Origin: Schizochytrium sp. TIO01
Taxonomy: Eukaryota > Sar > Bigyra > Thraustochytrida > Thraustochytriidae
NCBI GenBank assembly: GCA_004764695.1
Contig: SMSO01000014.1
Coordinates: forward strand, 2,617,148 to 2,681,147
Direction of reading: 5' to 3'
DNA: 64,000 bases
Positions 32,528 to 44,669 of the stretch are shown piece by piece; within the stretch, counting starts at the first letter, position 1, and the number at the start of each line of letters is the position of its first letter. Both the position numbers and the translations under genes were made by a program. The notes under the pieces are model-generated. The model did not search any database. It saw only the letters and a program-made list of their open reading frames with translations, and had not been told where the DNA came from.

Positions 32528-33412
32528 ATGACTCTGACCAACCCAAAGACGTGGAACTGTAAAACTGTTGTCCTCTGCGTGGCATTGGTTGCCGCGCTCT
32601 GGGTAACGGTCCTGCTTGATCCCTTGAGGTTGCGAGAACCTGAAGGTGCAACGCATGGGCCTCTGCTCCGGGTATCCCATAGTGGCCCCCACCTTGACGT
32701 TCCACAGATAGTTTCTGCCCGCGCACGGAGCTACTTTTTCGACGAATTGTCCAAGGTTCAACGCCGTGAAGCATACAATGAACACCATTTCAAGATCTTT
32801 ATTGCAGGCCCTGAGTCCTCCGGAACTAGATTCTTGAGTAGAGGAATTGCGCAGCTTCTGGATCCCGAAGTTGAATGGGATGGCGAATTCCCGATTTGCA
32901 AGCGCTTCCAGGAGACTTCACCGGCACCATGGCAGAAAAGGAACAGGACTTTCGACATTGTGCATATTTCACTTCCCCTTGGAGGTGGTTCCTGCATGCC
33001 AGATGACATCTACACGATCCCAATTCCGGAGACCTACGATACCTGTGAAGATCACAATTGGACCCCTGCACGGGTCTTCTACGATACGTATGAGTTCTTA
33101 AAGGCCCACCCTACCACGTCGAAAACCATCTTCATCACTCGTGATCGCCCATCAGTGATGCGCTCTAAACTTTCGCACCACTGTGTTGACAATCCCGAAG
33201 GGGCCAAAATCGAAATTGAGCACGCACTTGGAATTATTCAGAGGCAATTGCTTTCGAATATTACGAAGTCTAACACCCTCGAGATCGAATACGAGGAATT
33301 CGACAACTTTCCCTTGCTGACGTGGCTGAAAGTTGTTCTATTCCTTGACCTCCATGTACTTGATGACTACAACTTCAACAAGCTCCCTTTCTTCAAGACA
33401 GGCAACAAGTAA
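32528..33412 (+). CDS. Type II membrane sulfotransferase-like protein
   Basis: 294 residues, intronless. A short cytosolic N-terminus is followed by one hydrophobic anchor (VVLCVALVAALWVTVLL, about residues 14-31), as in Golgi glycan sulfotransferases. The lumenal part has a P-loop-like 5'-phosphosulfate motif (IAGPESSGTRFLSRGIA, residues 92-108) and a later ITRDRPSVMRSKLSHH (near residue 200) that fits the 3'-phosphate-binding motif with its Arg and Ser. Such enzymes move sulfate from PAPS to carbohydrate or protein. It lies between the second and third sulfatase genes, on the same strand. I infer it acts on related sulfated glycans. The family match rests on these two motifs and topology, so acceptor specificity is unknown. 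Confidence 0.75.
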   Translation: MTLTNPKTWNCKTVVLCVALVAALWVTVLLDPLRLREPEGATHGPLLRVSHSGPHLDVPQIVSARARSYFFDELSKVQRREAYNEHHFKIFIAGPESSGTRFLSRGIAQLLDPEVEWDGEFPICKRFQETSPAPWQKRNRTFDIVHISLPLGGGSCMPDDIYTIPIPETYDTCEDHNWTPARVFYDTYEFLKAHPTTSKTIFITRDRPSVMRSKLSHHCVDNPEGAKIEIEHALGIIQRQLLSNITKSNTLEIEYEEFDNFPLLTWLKVVLFLDLHVLDDYNFNKLPFFKTGNK

Positions 33413-34642
33413 GGGGTGCGTGTGCTTGGTACAGGTACCACAAAAATTGAACTCTAAATGTTATTCTAGCTATGCTTCAACTGTTTGTTTTTGTTTTCTA
33501 ATTTGACTTTATTCTCTCGGAAAACATCATGTTGCAGAGTGGAACATGAAGCTTAGCTTAAACCATTCCTCCTTTGCTGCTCTAGATTCTGATGTGTTTT
33601 AACCTGAAGCATTTGCTGCGCATGGAACTCAGCCTCGTGTCGATGTAGGCGCATTTTTCAGTGTAAATCTGTCGCTATTATTCGCCCATATTCTATGTAC
33701 CCAAATAAATGTCTTCCATCTTGAGACGGTTTGAGCCTAATCAGGGAAGCAGCCTGGACTCACATAATTTTTATGCCTCATAGGGGATAAATTGATTGTT
33801 TTATGCGGCCAACAAATACTCCATGTCTTTGGGAGAGTCCACTGGCTTGCATAGTAAAATGAAGTAAGCGCCCAGGCAGCACTGCTCCGTTTTTAATTTT
33901 GAAATATTTGTTCGTATCTTTTATATTGCTATGACAACCTGTAGATCTTCCATAGTGCTCCCAGTTCGTTGGTGTTCCTTGGCGTCTCCAGTCTTCGTGC
34001 ACATTTCCTCTACGAATTTCCTTTCCAACGTGATGGTCTCTTGAGTAAAATCTAAATTTGATCATTTCTCCTTTCGTTTAAGTGCTTTCAAGTCGCAATG
34101 GCCATGACCTACTTAACTAGGTAAAAGTATACGAACCTTAGCTGAACAGTCCATGACCATAGAGTTGATGTATGATTGGTATCCCCATTGATTTTGTGCT
34201 TGATTTGGTTAGTCAGTCAGTCATGAGTGCTCAGGTTTCCCATCTCATACATGATTACGTGCGGCCTCCTCGAAGATGGCAGGTCGATTGTCAAAATATC
34301 TGGCTAGGCCCCTCGACATGAGGGTAGACCTCAAAAGTTGATGGGACGCTGCAGTCGAGCAACGCGGGTGTCTCAGGTCCTGTGAAGAAAACCAAGCGAG
34401 AACCACTCCTCAGTTCAGATAAGAGAGCAGCACGACAATATACCCTTATAGAAGTTTAAGTGAAGAAGAAGAGGGCAGCTAGCCTGCGTGTTTCGTACCC
34501 CTGGCATTTGAGGTATTGTTACACGCCATTGCGTGGTTTCAACAAGGCCAGGTGTCTTACTTGGCAACAACGACGAAGATAATCTTGAAATACTAGGCAA
34601 AACGGGAGCTGAGCAGCTTACATCAAGCGAGATATTGAGAAA
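33413..34642. other. Intergenic between sulfotransferase and sulfatase 3
   Basis: No supported gene. The right end should hold the promoter of the third sulfatase. Frames on the minus strand here begin at non-ATG codons or overlap the sulfatase start. Confidence 0.5.
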
Positions 34643-36121
34643 ATGAGGTTTGCCATTCACATAGCGCAACTTCTCTGCATTGTCTTTGGCACAGTCATAG
34701 CTCGAGGCAGCGGTTCTTGTGACGCAGACTTTCCAAATGTTATTATTTTCTATACTGATGATCAAGGCTATGGGGAGCGCTCCAAGTTCAATCCAGATGT
34801 TGTGAGAACACCAAACATTGAGCTGCTCGCAAGTCAAGGGATTGACTTTATGGATGGCCATGCTGCGTCAGTTGTCTGTACCCCCTCTCGTTTCGCATTA
34901 TTGACGGGAGTTTATGCTTTCAGGAAAAACTCTGACGGGGGAGCCATTGGGCCAGCACATAAACCATTGCTCAATAGCTACACCACTCTTGGTCACCTTT
35001 TTAGGCGTGCAAACTACAGAACCTACATGGTAGGCAAATGGCATCTTGGCCTCAGAATGCCCAAAGATTACGTCAATGATCCTGTTAGAGGTGGGCCGCT
35101 GGATCATGGCTTTGATGAATTCTTTGGTCTTCCTGCATCAATGAACTATGGTCACCTTGCCTTCATCAGAGACAATTACTTTGTTGAGCCTCCCTCGAAC
35201 CGTACAAGAGATACTGACGGTATGCACCATTCTTGTCCTGTTGAAGAGAATGCGGATTGTTCTACATTTGGACTATTGTTTCCATATGTATCTGGCTCAA
35301 AGTCAATTGGAAAAAGCATCCGCACAAACACTGTTTTAGAAGAATGTATTATGGAAGCTATGGCAATGATAAATAGCCATATGGAGAAGTTCGCAGATCA
35401 AAATTTCTTCATGTATCTTGCTATAACTTCACCCCATCTTCCACACGCACCTCACCCTGACTTTGATGGAAGAACGTCTTATGGCCAATATGCCGATGTA
35501 TTGGAGGAAATTGATTACCGCTTAGGGCAGATCCTTGGTCTCTTAAAAAACTTGGGTATCTATAACAGCACCTTTCTCATCTTCACAAGTGACAACGGCA
35601 CAAATGATAAGAGAAAGTTTGTATCTACAGGTTTTGATACAACAGGGAATCTCAGAGGCCAGAAACGCTCACCTTTTGAAGGTGGTCATCGAGTCCCATT
35701 CATCTTTCACTGGCCTGATGTAATCAATGCAAGTCTCACAACTAAACCCGTGAGTCAGGTGGATTTCTTTGCGACGTTTGAGGAAATGCTCAATCTTTCG
35801 CCCGATTCAGCAGATGAAAAGGACAGTACAAGTTTTTGGCCAATCATATGTGATCCTCAAGTCGATGTAGATTATCGCTCTGGTCAGCCTTTGATTGTTG
35901 AAGACAACTCTGCAGGTCTTGTGATTCTGTGCAATGGCTTCAAATATATTGAATCTAAATCCGACAGCCTGTATGATTTAAACGCTGCTGAAGACGAATC
36001 TGTCAGTTATAGTCTTTCCTATTACCCAGATCTGGCCGCTGAGTTGTTGAATATCGTCACAGAATTCAAAAAAAATGGCTACACCAACCTTACAGTCTGC
36101 CCAGAAATTAGAATTGTATGA
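34643..36121 (+). CDS. Secreted sulfatase, paralogue 3
   Basis: 492 residues, intronless. Signal peptide MRFAIHIAQLLCIVFGTVIA (cleavage likely near residue 20-22). Metal pair D39-D40 in FYTDDQGYGE, where the usual following Asp is Glu in this copy. The formylglycine site is C79-T-P-S-R. VGKWHLGLRMP, SPHLPHAPHP and TSDNG follow in order. It aligns end to end with the paralogues at 12004 and 18916 but is the most divergent: the C-terminal GHSSKTA motif is replaced by NGYTNLTVC. Reaction: sulfate-ester hydrolysis after Cys to formylglycine conversion. The divergence suggests a different glycan substrate, which is inference. Confidence 0.92.
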   Translation: MRFAIHIAQLLCIVFGTVIARGSGSCDADFPNVIIFYTDDQGYGERSKFNPDVVRTPNIELLASQGIDFMDGHAASVVCTPSRFALLTGVYAFRKNSDGGAIGPAHKPLLNSYTTLGHLFRRANYRTYMVGKWHLGLRMPKDYVNDPVRGGPLDHGFDEFFGLPASMNYGHLAFIRDNYFVEPPSNRTRDTDGMHHSCPVEENADCSTFGLLFPYVSGSKSIGKSIRTNTVLEECIMEAMAMINSHMEKFADQNFFMYLAITSPHLPHAPHPDFDGRTSYGQYADVLEEIDYRLGQILGLLKNLGIYNSTFLIFTSDNGTNDKRKFVSTGFDTTGNLRGQKRSPFEGGHRVPFIFHWPDVINASLTTKPVSQVDFFATFEEMLNLSPDSADEKDSTSFWPIICDPQVDVDYRSGQPLIVEDNSAGLVILCNGFKYIESKSDSLYDLNAAEDESVSYSLSYYPDLAAELLNIVTEFKKNGYTNLTVCPEIRIV

Positions 36122-37054
36122 GATCAAGATTTGACAAAAACATGAATTTCTAATATGACATTTACCAAAAGGACAATTAGTCGAACTCATGCATAACGCA
36201 CAACCCTGTTTCTCTGAGCTGACATATGGGTATTCCAAACGTGTGCTTGCATATCTTGTCTGCAGCTGCAGCTGCAGCTGCTGCTTTAGTCCTGAAATCT
36301 AGGCTAGGTCCGAGTAAATCATAATTTTTGAACCATATAAAAGTTGACCGACCTCTAAATGGGCTCCACCTGCACTCTTCCATCACGATCAATCGGCACG
36401 TGCCGTGCCAAAAGAATACCTACGTAGCTTTTCTTGTTGAATACACCCTAGACCACAGGAGAACTTGTGCAAACTACGAAGCCTTCTGGTATTCAGGACT
36501 GAATACCTTGTCGCGTCGAAGCCACATTAGGTGCGACACTACCTAAAGCTTTGCTTGCCATGGTCTCACTCACTTTTTGAGGAGCACACGTGCAATTTTC
36601 TACAAAAGCTATAAGGAGTTGCTAGTTAGAACGCTCCCTCTTTGAGAGAATGCTGTCCTGTTGGCTTTTGCGCTTCACTTTGCTCTTCAAGGCCGGCCTG
36701 AACTGGAGCCCCCAATAGATATCAAGGCTCGTTTGCGAATGTCAACGCAGATTCCACCCAGGTTTAAGTTTCAAGGTATAAGAAGAACAACTATTTTTGG
36801 AATAATGGGAAGAGTGAGCAAACAGAATAAAAAAAGCACTTTATTTGACGTAAGTCGCTAAAACCCAACAAGCACCAGAGTCGCAAGCTACGCTGTTGAA
36901 CATTGGAGGCAGTTCATTCTAATTCTCAACGTGGGTCCGTCTTGAGCAACAACTATTACCTCACGGCCCTTTGTGCAACGCAAAGCATAGCAAAGTAGTT
37001 TTGCGGTCTTGATTGCGACCAGTTTGGAAATCCAGCTTTGAGGAATTCTTCAAC
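36122..37054. other. Intergenic with short CAGCTG repeat
   Basis: A GCAGCT hexanucleotide-like repeat occupies about 36261-36285. No supported gene. The right end holds the promoter and leader of the LRR gene. Confidence 0.5.
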
Positions 37055-38248
37055 ATGGGAGGGTGCTTTTCAAGTGATGGCAACATGGACACGGCTCAGA
37101 CGCGGCAGGGCCAGCGAGCCGCAGCAAAGGCCACAGAAAAGGCACAGACCAGCAAGTCCACGCAACGTGAAAAGATTGACCGTGCAGAGAAATCTGGAGT
37201 CCTCAGCTTGGCTGGTGCCAGGCTCAAGGAAATCCCCTCTCGCGTGTTTGAGTTGCAGAAGGTAAGTTCCCTGGGCCATTGACAGAGGCGACGAGCACAA
37301 GGAATTGCGCGATAGCTAACAAAGATGCATCTGAACTTGTAATAACAATACCTTATTTGCAACTTCTGTTGTGTGCAACTGGCTGGGTACCATAGCTCAA
37401 GACCTTGGATCTGATGAATAATCATCTCGCCAATATTCCGGCTGAAATGACCAAGTTGACCAGTCTTAAGACCCTTAATATGTCCAATAACCGCATCCTT
37501 GAACTTCCCAAGGGACTTGAAGCGCTCGGCTCCTTACAAACGGTACGTTATTATTGCACTTATGTTGTGTGATGATGATCCTTCGTGTCAAAGGTTATTT
37601 AGTGGCAAGTTCTTTGGACTCACATCGTCTTGTGTTTGCAAATGTTCGTCTCTCCCTCACATGATATTCACTGCCCGTCATCGCTTGTAAATTTCTTGCA
37701 ATCGTGTTCGTGAACTTATGGTGGAAGATCTTTCGAACTTTGGTGAATTTTTATTGCCACAGCTAAAACTAGAGGATAATGAGCTTGTTTCGGTGCCGGG
37801 CTTGCCTTCGTCAATCAGGACATTAAGCTTAGCTGAGAACAATCTCAACGAGGTACCAGAGAGCTTGCGTAATATGACATCATTGGTGGACCTAGACTTG
37901 AGCGGCAACCAGATTCGGAGGATCCCGGGTTGGCTTGGGGAGCTTCCCCGTTTACAAACCCTGAACTTGTCTCAGAACTTAATCAATTCCATTGACATTG
38001 GCCTAGGCGAGAGTCCGAACCTTCAGACACTCCTGCTGGCGAGAAACCAATTGCGTAGCATCCCTGAGGAGGTGCTTAGCGCGCCATCGTTGGCCCACAT
38101 GCGACTTGAGGGTAACAGCATGACCAAAGAATTGCTGATGGCGTCTCCAGGCTGGTCTACATTTGACGCCAAGCGCCAAGCGCTTGTTAGCAAGCAAATT
38201 GCGGGCGGCATGGCCGACACTGACCGCTCCATTTGCGGACTTGCATGA
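37055..38248 (+). CDS. Leucine-rich repeat protein, LRRC57-like, three exons
   Basis: Spliced model: exons 37055-37261, 37396-37542 and 37763-38248, total 279 residues. The introns are 134 and 220 bases, with GTAAGT and GTACGT donors, TAG and CAG acceptors, and both in phase 0. The N-terminus MGGCFSSD fits an N-myristoylation signal (Gly2, Ser6) with a Cys for possible palmitoylation, so membrane tethering is likely. A charged helix follows, then about eight LRRs of the form LxxLDLxxNxLxxIP, which run without a break across all three exons. The start at the MGG codon is preferred over an upstream in-frame start at 37013 because it exposes the Gly. The order of parts matches LRRC57, a small cytosolic LRR protein of unknown function. 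The role is probably a binding scaffold. Confidence 0.85.
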
Positions 38249-41165
38249 GTCTTTCCGAGCACTGATTCTCGAAATATTTAGAAGGCTCGAGCTGTCTTAC
38301 TTTCGAGAGTCAGGACATTTGTAAAGAGGTTCGAGCTGTGTTTCTTGTGGGCTCTCTTTTGCAGCTCTGTGGAAATATGTTGTTGCCATAATTTCTCAAA
38401 TGTATTCAAGATGATTACTGGTGTGCCGTTTGTACGGCTCCCAGTTGTGGTCTTGCTAAGTGATACTTTTGAGGGCTTCTTGGGGCGTTCTCAAATTTTT
38501 GTTGTGGCCGCTCAGCGACCTAGCTTGACATCTTACTAATGGCATTTCAAAAGTTGGCGCTTCATTGCCGTCATTAATACTGGCATCATCTTTTATTCCG
38601 GCATGCGAACTCTTACTTAGGATTTTTAAAGGTAGAGTTCAAAGATCATATTTCCCAGGTTCTTCTTTTTTCCCGGGTCATGCTTTTGTCGCAATTCAAT
38701 GTCTTAGAGACCTACAAGCGACGAATTTATTGCCGTGTCTTTAAAATTATAACTTTGTTTGTTTTGTTCATTCATTTTCTGTTTTGATGAAATGAGCCAA
38801 GCAGTAAATTTGAGCACGCCTCAAAACCTAGTACGCGGGCCGGGCCCAGCTCTGTTCCCTTTGACGTGCAAGGTCCCAATTCTTCTGGCAGCGTCAACCC
38901 AGCTTGAAGACCAGCGGAGCTTTTCCAATGAGGGCGTGCTATAGCGGCATGTTTCGCACAAGAAGTCATTTGGTACCCGTGCCATTTCTCGCGATTTTCA
39001 TCTGCAAATTGTTCGCCGACTGCGTTATGTAGTTTCTTGACATGTATTTCACTTCTGGGTTGGGCCATTAATAAACATTTGGAAAACTCGAAACGGAGAG
39101 CAAAATAAATAAATCAATGAAAAACATCGAGAAGTCCAGACCCCTTGGTCTGTTTTAGCCATGAAGCTACCATGTAGCATATCGTCAAATACAGAACATC
39201 CAGAGATCAGAAGACCATTGCAGAACTACTGTTGCAATCTGAGGCGACTTTGAACGACTACAAAGCGAGTGAGTGTCCCTGCTGCCACGCTTCTGCCAGA
39301 ATTCGATTGCAGCGTGACAACTTATAATTGTTCCTTCGAAGTTATGATAGCTTGCGAAGTGGTAGAGGCTGGTTCATTGACTTGGACTTCATGATGGAAA
39401 CTAGGCCTAATTAGTAAAGTTTGTTGTCTTCCTTTCTGAGTACGTCAAGTATTTACCAGTAGGCAGCCCTAGGCCTAATTTTTCTGCACTTTGCTTCGAT
39501 GCAAGTTTGACTTTGGACTTATTTTTATTCCATCACCCTTATACATCAATACCAGGGAATACCTTTTGATTATGTGTGGCATAATAATTATCAGGAAGCG
39601 AACGCAGCCAAGCTCAAGATCGTCCTTCGAAAGCAGAGCCTGGGCACAGAGACTCTTCAGAGCTTGAAGATCAGACACATAGCATCACAAATCGCAGCTT
39701 TGATTTCCTCTAGCTCGCAAGCGTTGCGAAAGGTGTCCCTGCCAAACTATTCTTACCTTGGTATCGCGGAAACTTGGAGTTCTTCCACTCTTCAACCAGC
39801 GACTGAGATGTAAAGGAAACCATTCATTGTATTTGTGATTCAACATTGTTGTATATGCAATTGCATGGCCTGCGCTAGGCAAGTCCGATGCCACCGATGG
39901 ATGGAGATTATCAAAGACAACGACATGTGAAAGTTCAACGCTGACCCCATCCATCTTTGGCAAATGGATTGAATAGCCAGGTAGGGCTCCTGTACCTACC
40001 AACACCTGCCTACCTGAAAGCAATTCATTTTATACAAATCACGAAACTTTCAGATAGGTTGACGATCCTGATCGCTGCAACGCCGACTCAACTGTTAATT
40101 GTAGCTACCTCGCTAGCACCAAGGACGCAGAGCTTATGTTTCAAGTTCTCCGCTCAGGCGGCACTCGAATTTCCTCGAATTGCTCCATCACGACGAAGAC
40201 AAGCACAACGTAGAACATCATCCGCTCATAAAGGAATGAATGAAGAGTATGTATGTACTACAGATATGTAGGCAGTTCCTGAGGCAAACAACTTCTTCTT
40301 CACACAGAAGTTGGTTGCTCACCCAAACTTCATCGACACAGAAACACAATCTAGTCACGCCAAGAATGCTTGGCATAAGATGCCTCGGCAGTGAATCGTA
40401 ATGAATTTTCGAGGAGGAGGAGGAGGTTGAGGGGGATCGACTCGAACTCGAGCCTTCTATTCAAGAAGGAGGTCAAGGTCAGCTTTTAATACTTCATTCA
40501 AGTTAATTAATTAAGCATCAAGAGTAGACACTTTTGCTTACCGACGTGACTCTTCTTTTTTATAGTATTAATTACTGAAAAAATGAAAAGAAAAGATCTG
40601 TCACGGTAAGTAAAGAAAGGATAACTTTCACGATGGCCCAGGGAAAACAAATAATAGCTGCCAAAGGAGAGTTTCAACGCGATGCCACGAACACGCAGGC
40701 TTCATGATCTCCTCACTCAAATCCGTGAGCAAACCATTCGAAGGTGAAGAGGTTATATTTTGTAATTTCATTCTGCGCACTCACCATAAATACCATACCC
40801 AGGCAATAATTACTTTTTTAATTGATATACACATGATAATAAGACATCAATCGTCGCACTTTCTAAACTCCCATTATATATTCTATCAAAGTTGTAAACT
40901 CGCTCGAGCCCTTAATTTATCTGCACTGCCTCCACCGCTGCAGCGGTAAAGCCTAGCAAGCAAGCAGGAAAGCTGTCTAGCTAGCGGCTTAGGCCTTCAG
41001 CTTGACCACCTCCAAATTTGCAACCAAGCTTCAAGTTCTTCGTCTTGGTCCTCCATCTTGAGATTCTTCGCATCGTCTTGGTGCTTCACAATCATCGCTC
41101 CGACGCTTCGCTTCACACAGCTACCAGTTTCTATAGGACACCTCTAAGACACGGCGGCGTTCCCA

Positions 41166-41257
41166 CTCATTCATTCATTTTCATTCATTCATTCATTTAT
41201 TTATTTATTTATTTATTCATTCATTCATTTTCATTCATTCATTTGTTTCTTTCTTTC
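41166..41257. repeat. ATTC/ATTT tetranucleotide array
   Basis: Mixed ATTC and ATTT units in runs separated by single-base slips. Confidence 0.9.
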
Positions 41258-41879
41258 TCGTTTGATTTAGGTTGATATGTTTATTTTTATGATTATTAGG
41301 TATATCATGTTATTTTTGCATATTATGTATTTATTTATCGTTTGTTATATTTGGCCTATCGATCAAAACTGTAAATTCACCGCGCATGAAGGGATAACGG
41401 GGCTTCGGTTGGGTGGTCAGCCGGTTGATTGGAGCAGATCATGCCCGGAAGGTCACGCAAAAGAGGGCTGCGAGCCACCTTTTGGCACAATGCTCACATA
41501 TCACGCAGGGTTTGACGGTGGATTAGGTTTGGATTAGCCACGATCTTCAGTTTCACCTCTGGTTTCTGTGCTCCTGAGAGACAAATACGACTGGGATATG
41601 GCAAGTTATTCCTATTATTTACTCTAACCGCACTTGTATCTTCCAGAGTTAAGTGAGCAGCAGCTATCCGTAGCGTAACATAACTAACTCCTAGCCGGCG
41701 GCCGGCGTACCTTCTTTACTTGTAGATAAATAAATGAACGAATAAATAAATAAATACAAAGCGTAGTTTAATAGCGTATTTTATTGGGACAGGCGGTATT
41801 TTAGGACGCGACAACGGTGTCTTTTAATCTATATAAGACAAAGTGGGGAGTTTGGGCGTCTTAAAATGAATGGGCAAAG

Positions 41880-42130
41880 GAATCAGTGGCGCCGCACCTC
41901 GTTCCGAATCAGGGCGAAGCGCAGCGCGGCGGCAGAGGCCTCGCGGAAGCCGCCGGTCCGGGCGCCCGCGGGGGTCCCAGGGGCGGCTCGGGAGGGCCTC
42001 CGGCGCCTCTCTCGGCGCCCGCGGCATCTCCATGCGCAGGGATCGCAGGTTTTGCGGTACGTGGAGGCTGCCTGCATTTGCCCAAAACCGTCGCAGCGCA
42101 GCGGATCCACTCCAAAGCGGAGGCTTGAAA
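41880..42130. other. GC-rich island
   Basis: A stretch of about 250 bases dominated by G and C, with many CGC/GCC/CGG triplets, inside AT-rich surroundings. Several frames are open in it on both strands, as expected by composition, but none has recognisable features. Origin unknown. Confidence 0.6.
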
Positions 42131-42569
42131 TCCCCCCCTCACATGGATTCCCCTGAGCGTGCTTGGGAAGGCGGGAAAGGGCGATCCGGTAGGGGTTAAT
42201 TAGGATGAGGTAGGGCCTGCGTTCGAGGGGAAATAAGGGAGAGAAAGAGAAAGAAAAAGAGAAAGAAAAAGAGGGACAGAAAGAAGAATGTTGAAAAGTT
42301 TTAGGCGCCTGTTTCCTTTCTTTTGCATGTAAAGCATTCGTCAATCGCTGTTTCCACCAATGGAAACAAAGTAGAAATGATTTGATGATGAATTGACAAG
42401 TTGGTGCTGTCGATCTGTCCGAATTCGTGGGGAGTGGCGCCGCTTCGAGAGCGACCCTTCGGACAGAGAACCGTGCCGGCTTTGGGGAGACGAGCGAACG
42501 CAATGAGTGAAATCCTTGAAATGAGCGAAATTTAGGAATGAATGAGTCCCTTGAGCTTTATTTCACGAT

Positions 42570-42601
42570 TTACTTACTTACTTACTTACTTGCTTACTTA
42601 G
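42570..42601. repeat. (TTAC)n microsatellite
   Basis: About eight TTAC units with one substitution. Confidence 0.9.
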
Positions 42602-43027
42602 TGTTATTGGTAACACTTTGCCTATTCCCCCCCCCCCTAGGAGCCCTTAGCCTTCACATAGAGACACATCCAATCAAGAGCGCGCATTAATTCTCTGATA
42701 CAAGCTATAAAATGGGCCCATATAAGCTTGTATTTGATGCGTAGCCCAAGCCATCGCCTTCTTTCTGTGCTCTACCCTCATAACCTAAACCGTAGAAGTT
42801 TTAGCAGTGGCCAAACTAAGACAAGAGCAGAATACGTAACTACGAAGGAGAAGGAAATCGAGGGGAAGAAGCGGTGGAGCGCAGAGAGGCTGCAAATGAC
42901 CTCTGTAGGCCCTGCATAGCTCTCCGGAGAGACCCCACTCGTTCCGCTGCGGCCTTGTGCGCTCCTTCTTCACGAGGCGCCTCTGTCTCTTTTTGCTGTT
43001 TCTCTGTGATTCTTCTCCGCTTTGCAT

Positions 43028-43245
<218 letters not shown>

Positions 43246-43735
43246 AATGCACTATTATTGTTGCTGATTTTGTCGTTATGTATGTATATCTGAATGGATG
43301 TTCTACTTTAGTTCTCGCAATCTCTGTTTGTTTCGCAGAGGTACGAAGTTATAGGGCACTTCTACTTTGTGTAATACTTTGCAAAAGAGAAAGAAAGCTG
43401 GTGCTGTTAAATTTAATATTTGAAAAAGAAAAGTAAAAGGGAAAAGAGCGCGTTGAAAGAATATTTGTTTTGTTTGTTTTGTTTGTTTAAAATAAGAATG
43501 CCCATATTACAGTATTTGTAGGCTCAAGCTAAAATTAATCTTTTCTTTCTCTCGGAAAAGAAAAAGAAAAAGGAAAAGACTGAGGAGTAGTATGGCGAAT
43601 GATAGCCGCCACTTGTTTGCTCGCGTGCACTATAGAGTATAGGTTTGCTCTATAGTATGGCTCTGGGTGCACTGTAGAGGTTAACCTTTTGCGCCACTGT
43701 GTATTTGCTAAATTCTGTAGTTGTATTTCTTCCTT

Positions 43736-43772
43736 TTCTTCTTCTTCTTCTTCTTCTTCTTCTCCTCCTCAT
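43736..43772. repeat. (TTC)n run with TCC end
   Basis: A TTC/CTT trinucleotide array upstream of the WNK gene. It is polypyrimidine on the + strand. Confidence 0.9.
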
Positions 43773-44669
43773 TCTTCTTCGCTCTTCTCCGCTTCGCCGC
43801 CCGCGCAAAGACAAACTAGCTGCGCCGGACGCCGCCGCCAGCTGATCCGCAGCGAGCAGGACGCTGCCTCGGGACGCCCGCCGGAGCAGGAAGAGCGGCA
43901 GCTGTACCAGCCAGCGGTACAAGGGTGCTGCAATCGTTTGTTTTCAAACCTCGGTGGCAACCACGCTGATCAACCAAAGATCATCGTCGATAGATTCGAC
44001 CAGTGAGCGAGCTCCTGCGCTCGTAAAAATTCTCTGTGGAGCGCCTGCGAGTTGCGGCGGAGCAGCAACATCCTTGGGTCCCTCCAGGGCTCTATACGCA
44101 CGGACACGGAAGCTCTGATCGTCACCAAGAAGGTCGGTCGAAGGGAGGGAAGGGCTGGGACTAAGCAGAATAGGACTTGGAGGACTTTACACTCAACCCA
44201 AACTCCGGTAACTTCTCGCGAACTTGTGCTCCCGCCATAGACAGGGCCCAGACTTGCTGCCGAGACTGCTGTGCAACTGCCTTTCATTCATTGATTCCTC
44301 TTTTCGTATTCGTATTCGTAAGGAACGGGGCCCGTTGTAAATTTGTAGCAGGTCGATCTTGACACGTTTAGGATTTCTAGAGCGATAAGTTCCTGTGTCG
44401 CTGGCAACCTTCAAGCTCATCGGGTGTGTTTTGAAGACGTGTTAAGTCGTGCAAATACCTTGTGGCTTTGGCGCATCTGCCAAGATATGCTTGAGTGAAA
44501 GTGTTTTTGTTTTTTTCGATTCTTTATATTCGAAAAACAAAAACAAAAAACCTTCAAGGTCGCAGATCTTTGTGACTAAGAAGAGCTCAAGGACCTGAGT
44601 CGTACGCGCTAGAGCTCTTACATTTTGTTGAGGCTAGTTTAAAAACTGTGACTTGGAGAACGCCTGTGG

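Noticed and set aside
38772-39068. 98-codon ATG frame, minus strand
   Set aside because: It has an ATG, but no recognised features and no splice or context support. Kept only as a note.
41883-42503. 206-codon minus frame across the GC-rich island
   Set aside because: Composition-driven. It crosses an AG-rich low-complexity tract and several other frames are also open.
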